A DNA stretch of 64,000 nt from Xanthomonas sp. (lineage in GTDB: Bacteria; Pseudomonadota; Gammaproteobacteria; Xanthomonadales; Xanthomonadaceae). The notes beneath the pieces are model-generated. The model was not told the DNA's origin and made no database searches. It was given only the letters and a program-made list of their open reading frames with translations. Each line of letters starts with the position of its first letter. The first letter of the stretch is position 1. The position numbers and the translations under genes are program-made. Of this stretch, positions 27,115 through 35,219 are shown piece by piece. The stretch spans positions 58,964-122,963 of the forward strand of contig NZ_JAFIWC010000017.1 in assembly GCF_017163755.1 (NCBI RefSeq). The letters are read 5' to 3'.

Positions 27115-27584
27115 CCCGCGGGCCGGTCCGCCTCGATGTCGGCGTCAGCTACGCCCTGCCCCGCGCCGGGCTGCCGGCCGCGGCCAGCTTCCGCAAGTGG
27201 GTGGCCGCGGCGCTGAAGGGGCGCATCCGCGAGGCCGACCTGGCGATCCGCGTGGTCGACGACAAGGAAGGGCGCGCGCTGAACCACCACTACCGCGGCA
27301 AGGACTACGCCACCAACGTGCTCAGCTTTCCGGCCGAGCTGCCGGAAGGGGTGAAGCTGCCGCTGCTCGGCGACCTGGTGATCTGCGCGCCGGTGGTGGC
27401 GCGCGAGGCCGCCGAACAGGGCAAGCCGCTCAACGCCCACTACGCGCACCTGACCGTGCACGGCGTGCTGCACCTGCTCGGCTGGGACCACGAGCACGAC
27501 AAGGACGCCGATGCGATGGAGCAGCTGGAACGCGAGATCCTGGCCGAACTCGGCATCGACGACCCCTACCGTGGAGAGCGCTGA
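27111..27584 (+). CDS. ybeY: Endoribonuclease YbeY (rRNA maturation factor)
   Basis: A 157-residue metal-dependent single-strand endoribonuclease for 16S rRNA 3' processing and ribosome quality control. The zinc site is intact in [20 protein letters not shown] (about 113-132), which contains the H-x3-H-x5-H pattern. [17 protein letters not shown] (about 57-73) is the other family block. The start overlaps the phoH stop by 4 nt. The length is normal. Confidence 0.96.
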   Translation: MTRGPVRLDVGVSYALPRAGLPAAASFRKWVAAALKGRIREADLAIRVVDDKEGRALNHHYRGKDYATNVLSFPAELPEGVKLPLLGDLVICAPVVAREAAEQGKPLNAHYAHLTVHGVLHLLGWDHEHDKDADAMEQLEREILAELGIDDPYRGER

Positions 27585-27585
27585 G

Positions 27586-28206
27586 ATGCGCCGTTATCGC
27601 TGCCTGCCCGCCCTCCTCGCGCTGCTGGCCGGCGCGGCCCTGCCGCCGGCCCAGGCGGCCGCGCCCGCCGCAACCGCCGCCGCGGTGCCGGCGCAGGCCA
27701 TCGACCTGCCGGCACTGCTCGAATGCCGCCGCAGCGTCGCCGAGTTCGGCGCGCTGGCGCCGCTGCTCGCCGACCCGCTGAAGGCGGTCGCGCAGGGCTG
27801 GAAGCCGCTGCCGCAGACCAACCTGTTCATGAGCGAGTACGAGCTGATCCGCCCGATCCAGGTGTTCGGCCACAGCACCACGCGCATCGCGGTGGCCGGC
27901 GCCAGCGTGATGGCGATCCTGGATCTGCCCGACCCGCGCCCGCTGGCCAAGCAGCTGCAGCTGGAAGCAGCGGTGGACACGCCGGAGAAGGCGATGTTCG
28001 GCCGCGAGCTGGTCAGCCGCGACGTCGCCGACCCCAAGACCGGCGAGGCGATGATCGAATCGATCATCCTCAGCGTCTCGACGGTGAAATCGCACCCGGG
28101 CAAGACCCTGGCCGGCTGCAGCTACAGCCTGGACCTGCCGGAAGACCCGAGCGCCCCGCCCGCGCCCGATCCGCTGGCCACCCCGGCGCCGGCGGCGGCC
28201 GGCTGA
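27586..28206 (+). CDS. Secreted protein of unknown function inserted between ybeY and corC
   Basis: A 206-residue protein that I do not recognise. A signal peptide (MRRYRCLPALLALLAGAALP then PAQA) is followed by a mature region of about 150 residues with two cysteines (LLECRRSVAEFGALAPLLAD and LAGCSYSLDLPE), likely disulphide-bonded. A Pro/Ala tail ends the protein. The middle, with NLFMSEYELIRPIQVFGHST and IAVAGASVMAIL, looks like beta-strands. It starts 1 nt after the ybeY stop and is surely co-transcribed with it, but is not part of the E. coli ybeZYX operon. A role at the cell envelope beside the Lnb-like gene is only a guess. Confidence 0.75.
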   Translation: MRRYRCLPALLALLAGAALPPAQAAAPAATAAAVPAQAIDLPALLECRRSVAEFGALAPLLADPLKAVAQGWKPLPQTNLFMSEYELIRPIQVFGHSTTRIAVAGASVMAILDLPDPRPLAKQLQLEAAVDTPEKAMFGRELVSRDVADPKTGEAMIESIILSVSTVKSHPGKTLAGCSYSLDLPEDPSAPPAPDPLATPAPAAAG

Positions 28207-28272
28207 ACGCCGTCCCGGTCCTGCTAGACTTGCCCGCATCGCCCGGCCCGCCGGGTGCCGTACCCGCAGAAC

Positions 28273-29154
28273 ATGTCCGAAGACGACCCTAGTAGCTCCC
28301 CCCCGGAAACCCACGAAAAACGCCGCGGCTGGCTGGAACGCCTCAGCTCCGTGTTCTCCGGCGACCCGCATACCCGCGACGACCTGGTGGAAGTGCTGCG
28401 CGACGCGCAACACGACGGCCTGATCGCCGCCGATACCCTGCGCATGATGGAAGGCGCGCTGTCGGTGTCCGAACTCACCGTCGGCGACGTGATGGTCTCG
28501 CGCTCGCAGATGGTCTCGCTGCCGGCCGAATCGCGCTTCATCGAGCTGATGAAGCAGGTGGTCGAGTCCGGCCATTCGCGCTTCCCGGTGCACGGCGAGA
28601 ACAAGGACGAAATCCTCGGCATCCTGCTGGCCAAGGACCTGCTGCGCGGCGTGGTCGCCGACCACGGCCCCGGCACGGTGCGCGAACTGCTGCGCCCGGC
28701 GGTGCTGATCCCCGAGTCGAAGAAGCTCAACGTGCTGCTGAAGGAATTCCGGCTTTCGCGCAACCACATGGCGATCGTGGTCGACGAATACGGCGGCGTC
28801 GCCGGCCTGGTCACCATCGAGGACGTGCTCGAGCAGATCGTCGGCGAGATCGACGACGAGCACGACGACGCCGAGGACGAGGCCTCGCTGATCGCCGCGC
28901 AGGCCGACGGCCAGTACGTGGTCGACGCGTTGACCCCGATCGAAGACTTCAACGAGCGCTTCGGCGCCGACTTCCCCGACGACGACTACGACACCGTCGG
29001 CGGCCTGGTCACCGAGGCGATCGGCCATCTGCCGGAAACCGGCGAGGAACTGACCCTGGGCCGTTTTGCGTTCCGCGTGGCGCGCGCCGACGCGCGTCGC
29101 GTGCAGGCGTTCCACGTCACCGTGCTGCCGTCCGACGCGCAGGACGACGCTTGA
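28273..29154 (+). CDS. corC: CorC/YbeX CBS-domain protein (magnesium/cobalt efflux-associated)
   Basis: A 293-residue cytosolic protein with tandem CBS domains (about 65-125, VGDVMVSRSQMVSLPAESRF; about 130-190, LLRPAVLIPESKKLNVLLKE) and a C-terminal CorC_HlyC transporter-associated domain (about 205-290, with FPDDDYDTVGGLVTEAIGHL). It has no membrane segments, as in E. coli YbeX, which is linked to Mg2+ homeostasis and ribosome assembly. The ATG at 28273 (MSEDDPSS) is chosen over a GTG six codons earlier. Its TGA overlaps the TTG start of the next gene. Confidence 0.94.
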   Translation: MSEDDPSSSPPETHEKRRGWLERLSSVFSGDPHTRDDLVEVLRDAQHDGLIAADTLRMMEGALSVSELTVGDVMVSRSQMVSLPAESRFIELMKQVVESGHSRFPVHGENKDEILGILLAKDLLRGVVADHGPGTVRELLRPAVLIPESKKLNVLLKEFRLSRNHMAIVVDEYGGVAGLVTIEDVLEQIVGEIDDEHDDAEDEASLIAAQADGQYVVDALTPIEDFNERFGADFPDDDYDTVGGLVTEAIGHLPETGEELTLGRFAFRVARADARRVQAFHVTVLPSDAQDDA

Positions 29155-30437
29155 TCCCTCGCGCCCCGCATCGCGCGCGCGGCCTGCCGCGCTGGCTGCT
29201 CGGCACGCTGCTGGCGTGGCTGGCGGCGACCGCGTTCGCGCAGACCGGTGCCGGCGCCGCCGCCGCGGACGCACCGCCGCCCACCGCCGCTTCGGCTGCC
29301 GCCCTGCCCGTCGACGCCGCCGCGCCGGCGCCGCGCGTGGGCGTGGCGACGATGCAGCCGGGCGACGTGTTCTTCGAGCGCTTCGGCCACGATGCGATCG
29401 TGGTGGTGGATCCGCGCAGCGGCCGCGCCACCTCGTACAACTTCGGCTTCTTCGACCCGACCGAGCCGGACTTCGTCAGCCGCTTCGCCGCCGGCGACAT
29501 GATGTACTACCTGGTGGCGCTGCCGCTGGAGCAGGACCTGGCGCAGTACCGCGAGGTCGGACGCGGGGTCAGCATCCAGTGGCTGGACCTGGAGCCGGCG
29601 CAGGCGCGCGCGCTGGAACAGGCGCTGGCGCAGCGCGCGCGTCCGGAAAACGCGCGCTACCGCTATGACTACTTCACCGCCAACTGCGCCACGATGGTGC
29701 GCGACGCGCTGGACCGCGCACTCGGCGGCGCGTTGCACGCACAGCTGTCGGGGCGCTCGCGCGGCAACACCTACCGCAGCGAATCGGTGCGCCTGGCCTC
29801 GCCGGCGGCATGGATGTGGCTGGGCTTCGACTTGGGGCTCGGACCGTACGCGGACAAGCCGCTGTCGCGCTGGGAAGAAGCGTTCGTGCCGATGCGCCTG
29901 GCCGAGAGCCTGGACGAGGTGCGCAACAGCGCCGGACGCCCGCTGGTGCAGGCGCGGCAGGAACTGCTGCCGCAGCGGCAGGCGCCGGAACCGCCGGAAC
30001 GGATTCGGCACTGGTGGCCATGGCTGCTGGCCGGGCTCGTCGCCGCGGCCGGCATCGTCGCCGCTTCGCGCCGGCCGCGCCTGCTGGCGGCGCTGGCGCT
30101 GCCGTTCTGGCTGCTGTGCGCGGTCGGCGGCGGCGTGCTGCTGTACCTGTGGGGCCTGACCGAGCACCGCGCGGCCTGGGCCAACCGCAACCTGCTGCTG
30201 CTCAACCCGCTGTGCCTGCTTCTGGTCGGCGGCGCGGTGGCCGCGTTGCGCCGGCGCCCGCCCGGTCGCTGGTTCGGCATCGTGCTGTGGCTGGTGGTGG
30301 CGCTGGCCGGCGCGGCGCTGCTGATCCACTGGCTGTCGATGATGCAGCCGCAGTTCAACCTGCAGTGGATCGCATTGCTGCTGCCGGTGCACACCGCGTT
30401 GGCCTGGGCGTTCACGCAGCGCCGCTTGCGCCGCTGA
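29151..30437 (+). CDS. DUF4105 / Lnb-like membrane protein in the usual lnt position
   Basis: A 428-residue envelope protein. A signal-anchor (WLLGTLLAWLAATAFAQ, about 15-31) and an Ala/Pro linker precede a periplasmic DUF4105 domain (about 65-275). A conserved His is in FERFGHDAIVVVDP and a Cys in DYFTANCATMVRDALD, the His/Cys pair expected of its papain-like fold. Five hydrophobic segments follow (about 285-425). This N-domain plus five-helix layout matches Lnb, an alternative lipoprotein N-acyltransferase. The start is a TTG overlapping the corC stop (TTGA). Known: the slot after corC usually holds lnt. Inferred: it may acylate lipoproteins. Confidence 0.75.
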   Translation: MIPRAPHRARGLPRWLLGTLLAWLAATAFAQTGAGAAAADAPPPTAASAAALPVDAAAPAPRVGVATMQPGDVFFERFGHDAIVVVDPRSGRATSYNFGFFDPTEPDFVSRFAAGDMMYYLVALPLEQDLAQYREVGRGVSIQWLDLEPAQARALEQALAQRARPENARYRYDYFTANCATMVRDALDRALGGALHAQLSGRSRGNTYRSESVRLASPAAWMWLGFDLGLGPYADKPLSRWEEAFVPMRLAESLDEVRNSAGRPLVQARQELLPQRQAPEPPERIRHWWPWLLAGLVAAAGIVAASRRPRLLAALALPFWLLCAVGGGVLLYLWGLTEHRAAWANRNLLLLNPLCLLLVGGAVAALRRRPPGRWFGIVLWLVVALAGAALLIHWLSMMQPQFNLQWIALLLPVHTALAWAFTQRRLRR

Positions 30438-30462
30438 GCGCGCCCGCGCACGATCCACGCCC

Positions 30463-31455
30463 ATGGCCTCCATCCCCGCAAATCCCGCCTGCGTCATCAA
30501 CTGCGTGCACTACGACGGCCACGGCCGCCGCCACGACATCCCGCTGGAGCGGATCAGCGACGTGCTGGCCGGCGACGACGGCTTCGTCTGGGTCGGCATG
30601 TACGAGCCGGAGGACGACGTGCTGCAGCTGCTGCAGGAAGAGTTCGGCCTGCACGACCTGGCGATCGAGGACACGCGCAAGGCGCACCAGCGGCCGAAGG
30701 TCGAGTCCTACGGCAACTCGCTGTTCGTGGTGGTGCATACCGCGCAGGTGATCGAGGAGCGCATCGTCTACGGCGAGACCCACGCCTTCCTCGGCGCGCG
30801 CTTCCTGCTGACCGTGCGCCACGGCGCCTCGCTGCCGTACGCGCCGGTGCGCGAGCGGCTGGAGCGCGAGTCGGCGCTGATGCAGCTCGGCCCGTCGTTC
30901 GCGCTGTACGCGGTGCTGGACTACATCGTCGACAACTACCAGCCGATCCTCGACGATTTCCGCGAGAGCCTGCAGCGCCTGGAGAAGGACATCTTCGCCG
31001 AGGCCTACCACCGCGACACCGCGATCCGCCTGTACGAGCTCAAGCGCGAGCTCAACCAGATGCGGCTGGCGGTCGCCCCGCTGCAGGACGTGCTGGCGCA
31101 CCTGAAGCGCAACCCGGGGCCGCTGATTCCCGACGAGCTGCGCCTGTACCTGCGCGACGTGCTCGACCACGCGGTGCGCACCAACGACGCGATCGACACC
31201 CTGCGCGAGATGCTGGGCACCGCATTGAGCGTGAACCTGTCGCTGGTGACGCTGGCGCAGGGCGAGACGGTCAAGCGCCTGGGCGCCTGGGCCGCGCTGC
31301 TCGCCGCACCGACGCTGATCACCAGCTGGTACGGCATGAATTTCCAGCACATGCCGGAACTGGACTGGCCGTGGGCCTACCCGCTGATGATCGGCGGCGT
31401 CGGCGCGGTATGCCTGGGGCTGTATCTGGCGTTCAAGCGGGCGCGGTGGCTGTGA
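30463..31455 (+). CDS. corA: CorA-type magnesium/cobalt channel
   Basis: A 330-residue pentameric divalent-cation channel. The cytosolic funnel domain (about 1-265) is followed by two C-terminal transmembrane helices (about 268-290 and 305-325). The signature between them is YGMNFQHMPEL, the GMN selectivity motif plus the MPEL loop. ATG at 30463 follows the DUF4105 gene by 25 nt. Together with corC it suggests local Mg2+ control. The stop lies 1 nt before a long inverted repeat shared with the convergent aldehyde dehydrogenase gene. Confidence 0.95.
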   Translation: MASIPANPACVINCVHYDGHGRRHDIPLERISDVLAGDDGFVWVGMYEPEDDVLQLLQEEFGLHDLAIEDTRKAHQRPKVESYGNSLFVVVHTAQVIEERIVYGETHAFLGARFLLTVRHGASLPYAPVRERLERESALMQLGPSFALYAVLDYIVDNYQPILDDFRESLQRLEKDIFAEAYHRDTAIRLYELKRELNQMRLAVAPLQDVLAHLKRNPGPLIPDELRLYLRDVLDHAVRTNDAIDTLREMLGTALSVNLSLVTLAQGETVKRLGAWAALLAAPTLITSWYGMNFQHMPELDWPWAYPLMIGGVGAVCLGLYLAFKRARWL

Positions 31456-31456
31456 A

Positions 31457-31599
31457 GCCGGGACCGGGGACCGGGGACCAGGGACCCGGAAAAGCGCAGC
31501 GCCGCTAGCTGCCTCCGCGAGCGGCGCAGCTGCGCTGCGCCGTTGCGTGGTCCTGCTTTTGCCGCTCCGGGTCCCCGGTCCCCGGTCCCTGGTCCCGGC
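31457..31599. repeat. Long heptad inverted repeat between convergent corA and aldehyde dehydrogenase genes
   Basis: Two 33-bp arms (31457-31489 and 31567-31599) built of GGGACCG-type units are inverted and complementary at 31 of 33 positions; both mismatches would be G-T/U wobbles in RNA. The 77-bp centre contains a second GC-rich hairpin (GCGCAGCGCCGCT with AGCGGCGC). The element fills the space between the two stop codons, one base away from each, so it may serve as a bidirectional mRNA 3' end. Confidence 0.85.
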
Positions 31600-31600
31600 A

Positions 31601-32965
31601 TCACCCCACATACACCGACTTGATGTTCATGAACTCGTGGATGCCATGCTCGGCCAGTTCGCGGCCGAAGCCGGAGCGCTTGATGCCGCCGAACGGCAGG
31701 CGTACGTCGCTCTTGACGATGGCGTTGACGAAGGCGGCGCCGCACTGCAACTGGCGGGCGACGCGGTCGCCGCGCTCGCGGTCCTGCGTCCACACGCTGC
31801 CGCCCAGGCCGAAGGTGGTGTCGTTGGCCACGCGCACGGCTTGGGCTTCGTCGGCCACGCGCAGGATCGCGGCGACCGGGCCGAACAGTTCCTCGTCGTA
31901 GGCGGGCATGCCCGGGCCTACGTCGTCCAGGATCGTCGCCGGGTAGCCGGCGTGGGTGGCGGCGTCCGGCGCGGCGCCGAGCAGCGGCGTGGCGCCCTTG
32001 TCGATGCTCGCCTGCACCTGCTTGTGCAGTTCGTCGCGCAGGTCCTGCCGCGCCAGTGGCGCCAGCGTCGTCGCCTCGTCCTGCGGGTCGCCCAGCCTGA
32101 GCCGCGCGGCCGCCTCGACGAAGCGGCGCACGAACTCGTCGGCGATGGCGTCGACCACCACGAAGCGCTTGGCCGCGATGCAGGTCTGCCCGGCGTTGTC
32201 GAAGCGCGACTTCACCGCCGCGGCCACGGTCGTGTCCAGGTCGGCGTCGTCCAGCACCACGAACGCATCGCTGCCGCCCAGTTCCATCACGCACTTCTTC
32301 AGTTGCTCGCCGGCGGTGGCCGCGATCGAGCGCCCGGCGCGCTCGCTGCCGGTCAGCGTCACCGCGGCGATGCGGCCATCGCGCAGCACCTCGGCGGCCT
32401 GGTCGTTGTCGATGTGCAGCACGTCGAACACGCCGTCCGGCACGCCGGCGGCCCTGAGCACGGCGTTGATCGCATCGGCGCAGCGCGGCACGTTGCTGGC
32501 GTGCTTGAGCAGCGCCACGTTGCCGGCCATCAGCGCCGGCGCCAGGAACCGGAACACCTGCCAGATCGGGAAATTCCACGGCATCACCGCGAACACGCAG
32601 CCCAGCGGCTCGTAGCGCACGTAGCTCCTGTGCGCGTCGGTCGCCACCGGCAGGTCCTGCAGGTAGTCCGCGGCGTGCTCGGCATAGTGGTCGCAGGCGG
32701 CGGCGCATTTGTCGATCTCCGCCAGCGCCTCGTTGCGCAGCTTGCCCATTTCCGCGGTCATGGTGCGCTGGATCGACTCGCGTTGCGCGCGCAGCTGCGC
32801 GCCGACCCGGCGCAGCAGGTCGCCGCGTTCGGCCAGCGGCAGCGCCGCCCACGCCGGGAACGCCCGCGCCGACGCCGCCAGGCGCTGCTCGACCGCGTCC
32901 GCATCCATCAGTTCGAGCGAGTATTCGACCTGGCCGGTCGCGGGATTGACGGTGTCGTGGCGCAT
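31601..32965 (-). CDS. NAD(P)-dependent succinate-semialdehyde dehydrogenase (YneI/Sad-like)
   Basis: A 454-residue aldehyde dehydrogenase. Motifs: PWNFPIWQVFRFLAPALMAG (about 127-146), the cofactor-binding GSERAGRSIA, catalytic Glu in VMELGGSDAFVV (about 227-238), catalytic Cys in FDNAGQTCIAAKR (about 256-268), and PFGGIKRSGFGRE. The short length, without an N-terminal extension, fits the YneI/Sad class that oxidises succinate semialdehyde to succinate. Other medium-chain aldehydes are possible. ATG at 32965 with GGAG at good spacing. Monocistronic. Confidence 0.88.
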   Translation of the reverse strand: MRHDTVNPATGQVEYSLELMDADAVEQRLAASARAFPAWAALPLAERGDLLRRVGAQLRAQRESIQRTMTAEMGKLRNEALAEIDKCAAACDHYAEHAADYLQDLPVATDAHRSYVRYEPLGCVFAVMPWNFPIWQVFRFLAPALMAGNVALLKHASNVPRCADAINAVLRAAGVPDGVFDVLHIDNDQAAEVLRDGRIAAVTLTGSERAGRSIAATAGEQLKKCVMELGGSDAFVVLDDADLDTTVAAAVKSRFDNAGQTCIAAKRFVVVDAIADEFVRRFVEAAARLRLGDPQDEATTLAPLARQDLRDELHKQVQASIDKGATPLLGAAPDAATHAGYPATILDDVGPGMPAYDEELFGPVAAILRVADEAQAVRVANDTTFGLGGSVWTQDRERGDRVARQLQCGAAFVNAIVKSDVRLPFGGIKRSGFGRELAEHGIHEFMNIKSVYVG

Positions 32966-33542
32966 GGGGAGGACTCCTCAAAAAGTGCCGCCAGCCTACT
33001 CCGGCGAAAGTTGCGGCGGCGTAGGCGAACGCGTTGGAGCATCGGAGATGGGGCCGCCTACGCGACCGCCCGATCGGCCGTGCGGAAACGCAGCGTTGCG
33101 CGGCCTGGCGCGCGATGCCGACGCCGCAGCGCCGCATGAACCAACGCGAACTGCGGGCGAGCGCTGGTATCCACCAGGCATGTACCTGCGTTCGTGCAGC
33201 ACGTTTCGGCAGAGCGAGGCACCGGCACGCAAGCACCCGCAGCTCGTAGTTGCGTTGCGGCGCCCGTTCGGTCGTCAGGCTCAGGCAGGCGCGGCGCACG
33301 CCCCACTCTCCGCCGGCAATGTGGGTCGCTGATGTCCGCACGCCAGCAGCGGCGTTGCGCGCCTGCCGTTCCTGGCAGGGGCAAAACCGTGGCACGTACT
33401 CGTGCCAGCCCCAATGGCCGCTTTGCCCGGTGCGCGCTTTGCACGATGCGAAAGTCGGTGGCCACGCAGGCACCGGTGCCGCTGCGGGCTGCCGCTGCCG
33501 GTGTGCCGCGCATCAGTAACCGAAACGCGCAGCCGTACGCCG
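32966..33542. other. Gene-free stretch upstream of the aldehyde dehydrogenase gene
   Basis: About 575 bp between the aldehyde dehydrogenase start and the cydC stop. Several frames are open on both strands but none has typical codon bias, a ribosome site or recognisable motifs. No repeat of the families seen elsewhere was found. It is probably decayed sequence plus the aldehyde dehydrogenase promoter. Confidence 0.45.
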
Positions 33543-35219
33543 TTAGCCGTCCTGGTACAGCCTGCCCTGCTGCAGGCGGTAGCGCCGGTGTACCACGCCG
33601 TCGGGCAGTACGTCGTGGCTGATCAGCAGCAGGCTGCGCGGTCCCAGCGCCTGCGCCAGATCGGCGAGCAGCGCCTGCGCGGTGTCCACGTCCAGGCCTT
33701 CGGTCGGCTCGTCCAGCACCAGCAGCGGCGCATCGCGCAGCAGCGCGCGGGCCAGCGCCAGGCGCCGCGCCTGGCCGGCTGACATCGTCGCGCCGTTCTC
33801 GCCCAGCCACGCGTCCAGCCCGCCGACCTCGTGCAGCCAGTCGCGCAGGCGCACGTCGGCCAGCACCTGGCGCAGCGCATCGTCGCCGGCGTCGGGCGCG
33901 CCCAGGCGCAGGTTGTCGCGCACCGTGCCGGCGAACACCGGCGCGCCCTGCGGCAACCAGGCCAGGCGCCGGTGCCATTGCGCCTGCGCGGCGTCGCGCA
34001 GGTCCACGCCGCCGTAGCGGACCGCGCCCTGCAGCGGATCCCACAGCCGCAGCAGCAGCGCCGACACGGTGGTCTTGCCGCTGCCGCTGTCGCCGTAGAT
34101 GGCGATGCGCTCGCCGGGCGCGATGCGCAGCTCGACCCCGTCGAGCACGCGGCGCGGCTCGCCGGGCCAGGCGAAGGCGACAGCGTCGAAATGCAGCTCG
34201 GCCAGCGCCGGCAACGCGTGCGGCTGTGGCGGATCGGCGACCGGCGGGGATTGCCCGGCGATGCGCTGCAGCCGCTGCGCGGCGACCCGGCCCGACTGCA
34301 GCGCCTGCCATGCCAGCCCGGCGCCGGCCCAGACCTCGAGCAGGGCCACGGCCAGGAACAGCAGCCCGGCGGCGTGTTCGGCGGCGATCGCGCCGTCGCG
34401 CGCCGCGCCCAGCGCCAGCCACAGCATCGCCAGCAGGCCGACGCCCGCGCACGCCGCATGCAGGGCGTTGCCGGCGATCAGCCGGTGCCGCTGCGCGCGG
34501 TCCTCGCCGCGCAGCGCCTGCGCGCTGGCCTCCACGCGCGCGATCCAGTCGGCCTGCGCGTCCAGCGCGGCCAGGTCGGCGGCGCCTTCCAGGCCTTCGT
34601 AGGCGAGCGTGCGCAGCGTCTCGCGCTGCTGCGCGCGGCGCTGCTCGCGCGGGCGGGCGCCGCGCGCCACCCGCAGCGGCACGCCGATGCCGACCGCCGC
34701 CGCCAGCGCCGCCAGCAGCAGTGCCGCCGGCGGATGGATCAGTGCGGCCGCGGCCACGCCGAGGGCGCCGACGCCGACCAGCGCGGCCAGCGGACCCAGC
34801 GCCCGCACCGCCAGGCCGTCGACCTCGCCGATGTCGGACATCAGCCGCGCCAGCAGTTCGCCGGTGCGGCTGGCGCCCAGCCGCGCCGGCGCCAGCGGCA
34901 GCGCGCGGCGGAAGAACCACACCCGCAGGTCGCGGGCGATGCGCAAGGTGGCGTCGTGGCCGATCAGCTTCTCGCCGTAGCGCGAGGCGATGCGGGCGAA
35001 GGTCAGCGCGCGGATTCCCGCCGACGGCGAGAAGAAATTGAAGCCGCTGCCCATGCCGACCGCACCGGCCAGCGCGGCGGCGGTCAGGAAGCCGCCGGAC
35101 AGGCCGAGCAGGCCGACGCCGGCCAGCATCGTGGTCAGCAGCAGCAGCGCGGTCAGCAGCAGCCGGCCGCGGTGGCGCCGGAACACGCCGCGCACGTCGT
35201 CGTTGCGCGGCGCGCTCAT
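33543..35219 (-). CDS. cydC: Glutathione/cysteine ABC exporter subunit CydC
   Basis: A 558-residue fused permease-ATPase half that forms a heterodimer with CydD and exports reduced thiols to the periplasm, needed for cytochrome bd haem assembly. Six membrane helices (about 15-310), then the ATPase: Walker A YGDSGSGKTT (about 378-387), signature MSAGQARRLALARAL (a slightly divergent LSGGQ), Walker B LLVLDEPTEGLDVD, and SHDVL. The ATG at 35219 overlaps the cydD stop. The upstream extension of this frame runs through cydD and is not used. Confidence 0.93.
   Translation of the reverse strand: MSAPRNDDVRGVFRRHRGRLLLTALLLLTTMLAGVGLLGLSGGFLTAAALAGAVGMGSGFNFFSPSAGIRALTFARIASRYGEKLIGHDATLRIARDLRVWFFRRALPLAPARLGASRTGELLARLMSDIGEVDGLAVRALGPLAALVGVGALGVAAAALIHPPAALLLAALAAAVGIGVPLRVARGARPREQRRAQQRETLRTLAYEGLEGAADLAALDAQADWIARVEASAQALRGEDRAQRHRLIAGNALHAACAGVGLLAMLWLALGAARDGAIAAEHAAGLLFLAVALLEVWAGAGLAWQALQSGRVAAQRLQRIAGQSPPVADPPQPHALPALAELHFDAVAFAWPGEPRRVLDGVELRIAPGERIAIYGDSGSGKTTVSALLLRLWDPLQGAVRYGGVDLRDAAQAQWHRRLAWLPQGAPVFAGTVRDNLRLGAPDAGDDALRQVLADVRLRDWLHEVGGLDAWLGENGATMSAGQARRLALARALLRDAPLLVLDEPTEGLDVDTAQALLADLAQALGPRSLLLISHDVLPDGVVHRRYRLQQGRLYQDG

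Noticed and set aside
32996..33542. Several open frames upstream of the aldehyde dehydrogenase gene
   Set aside because: No ribosome site, motif or codon bias on either strand.
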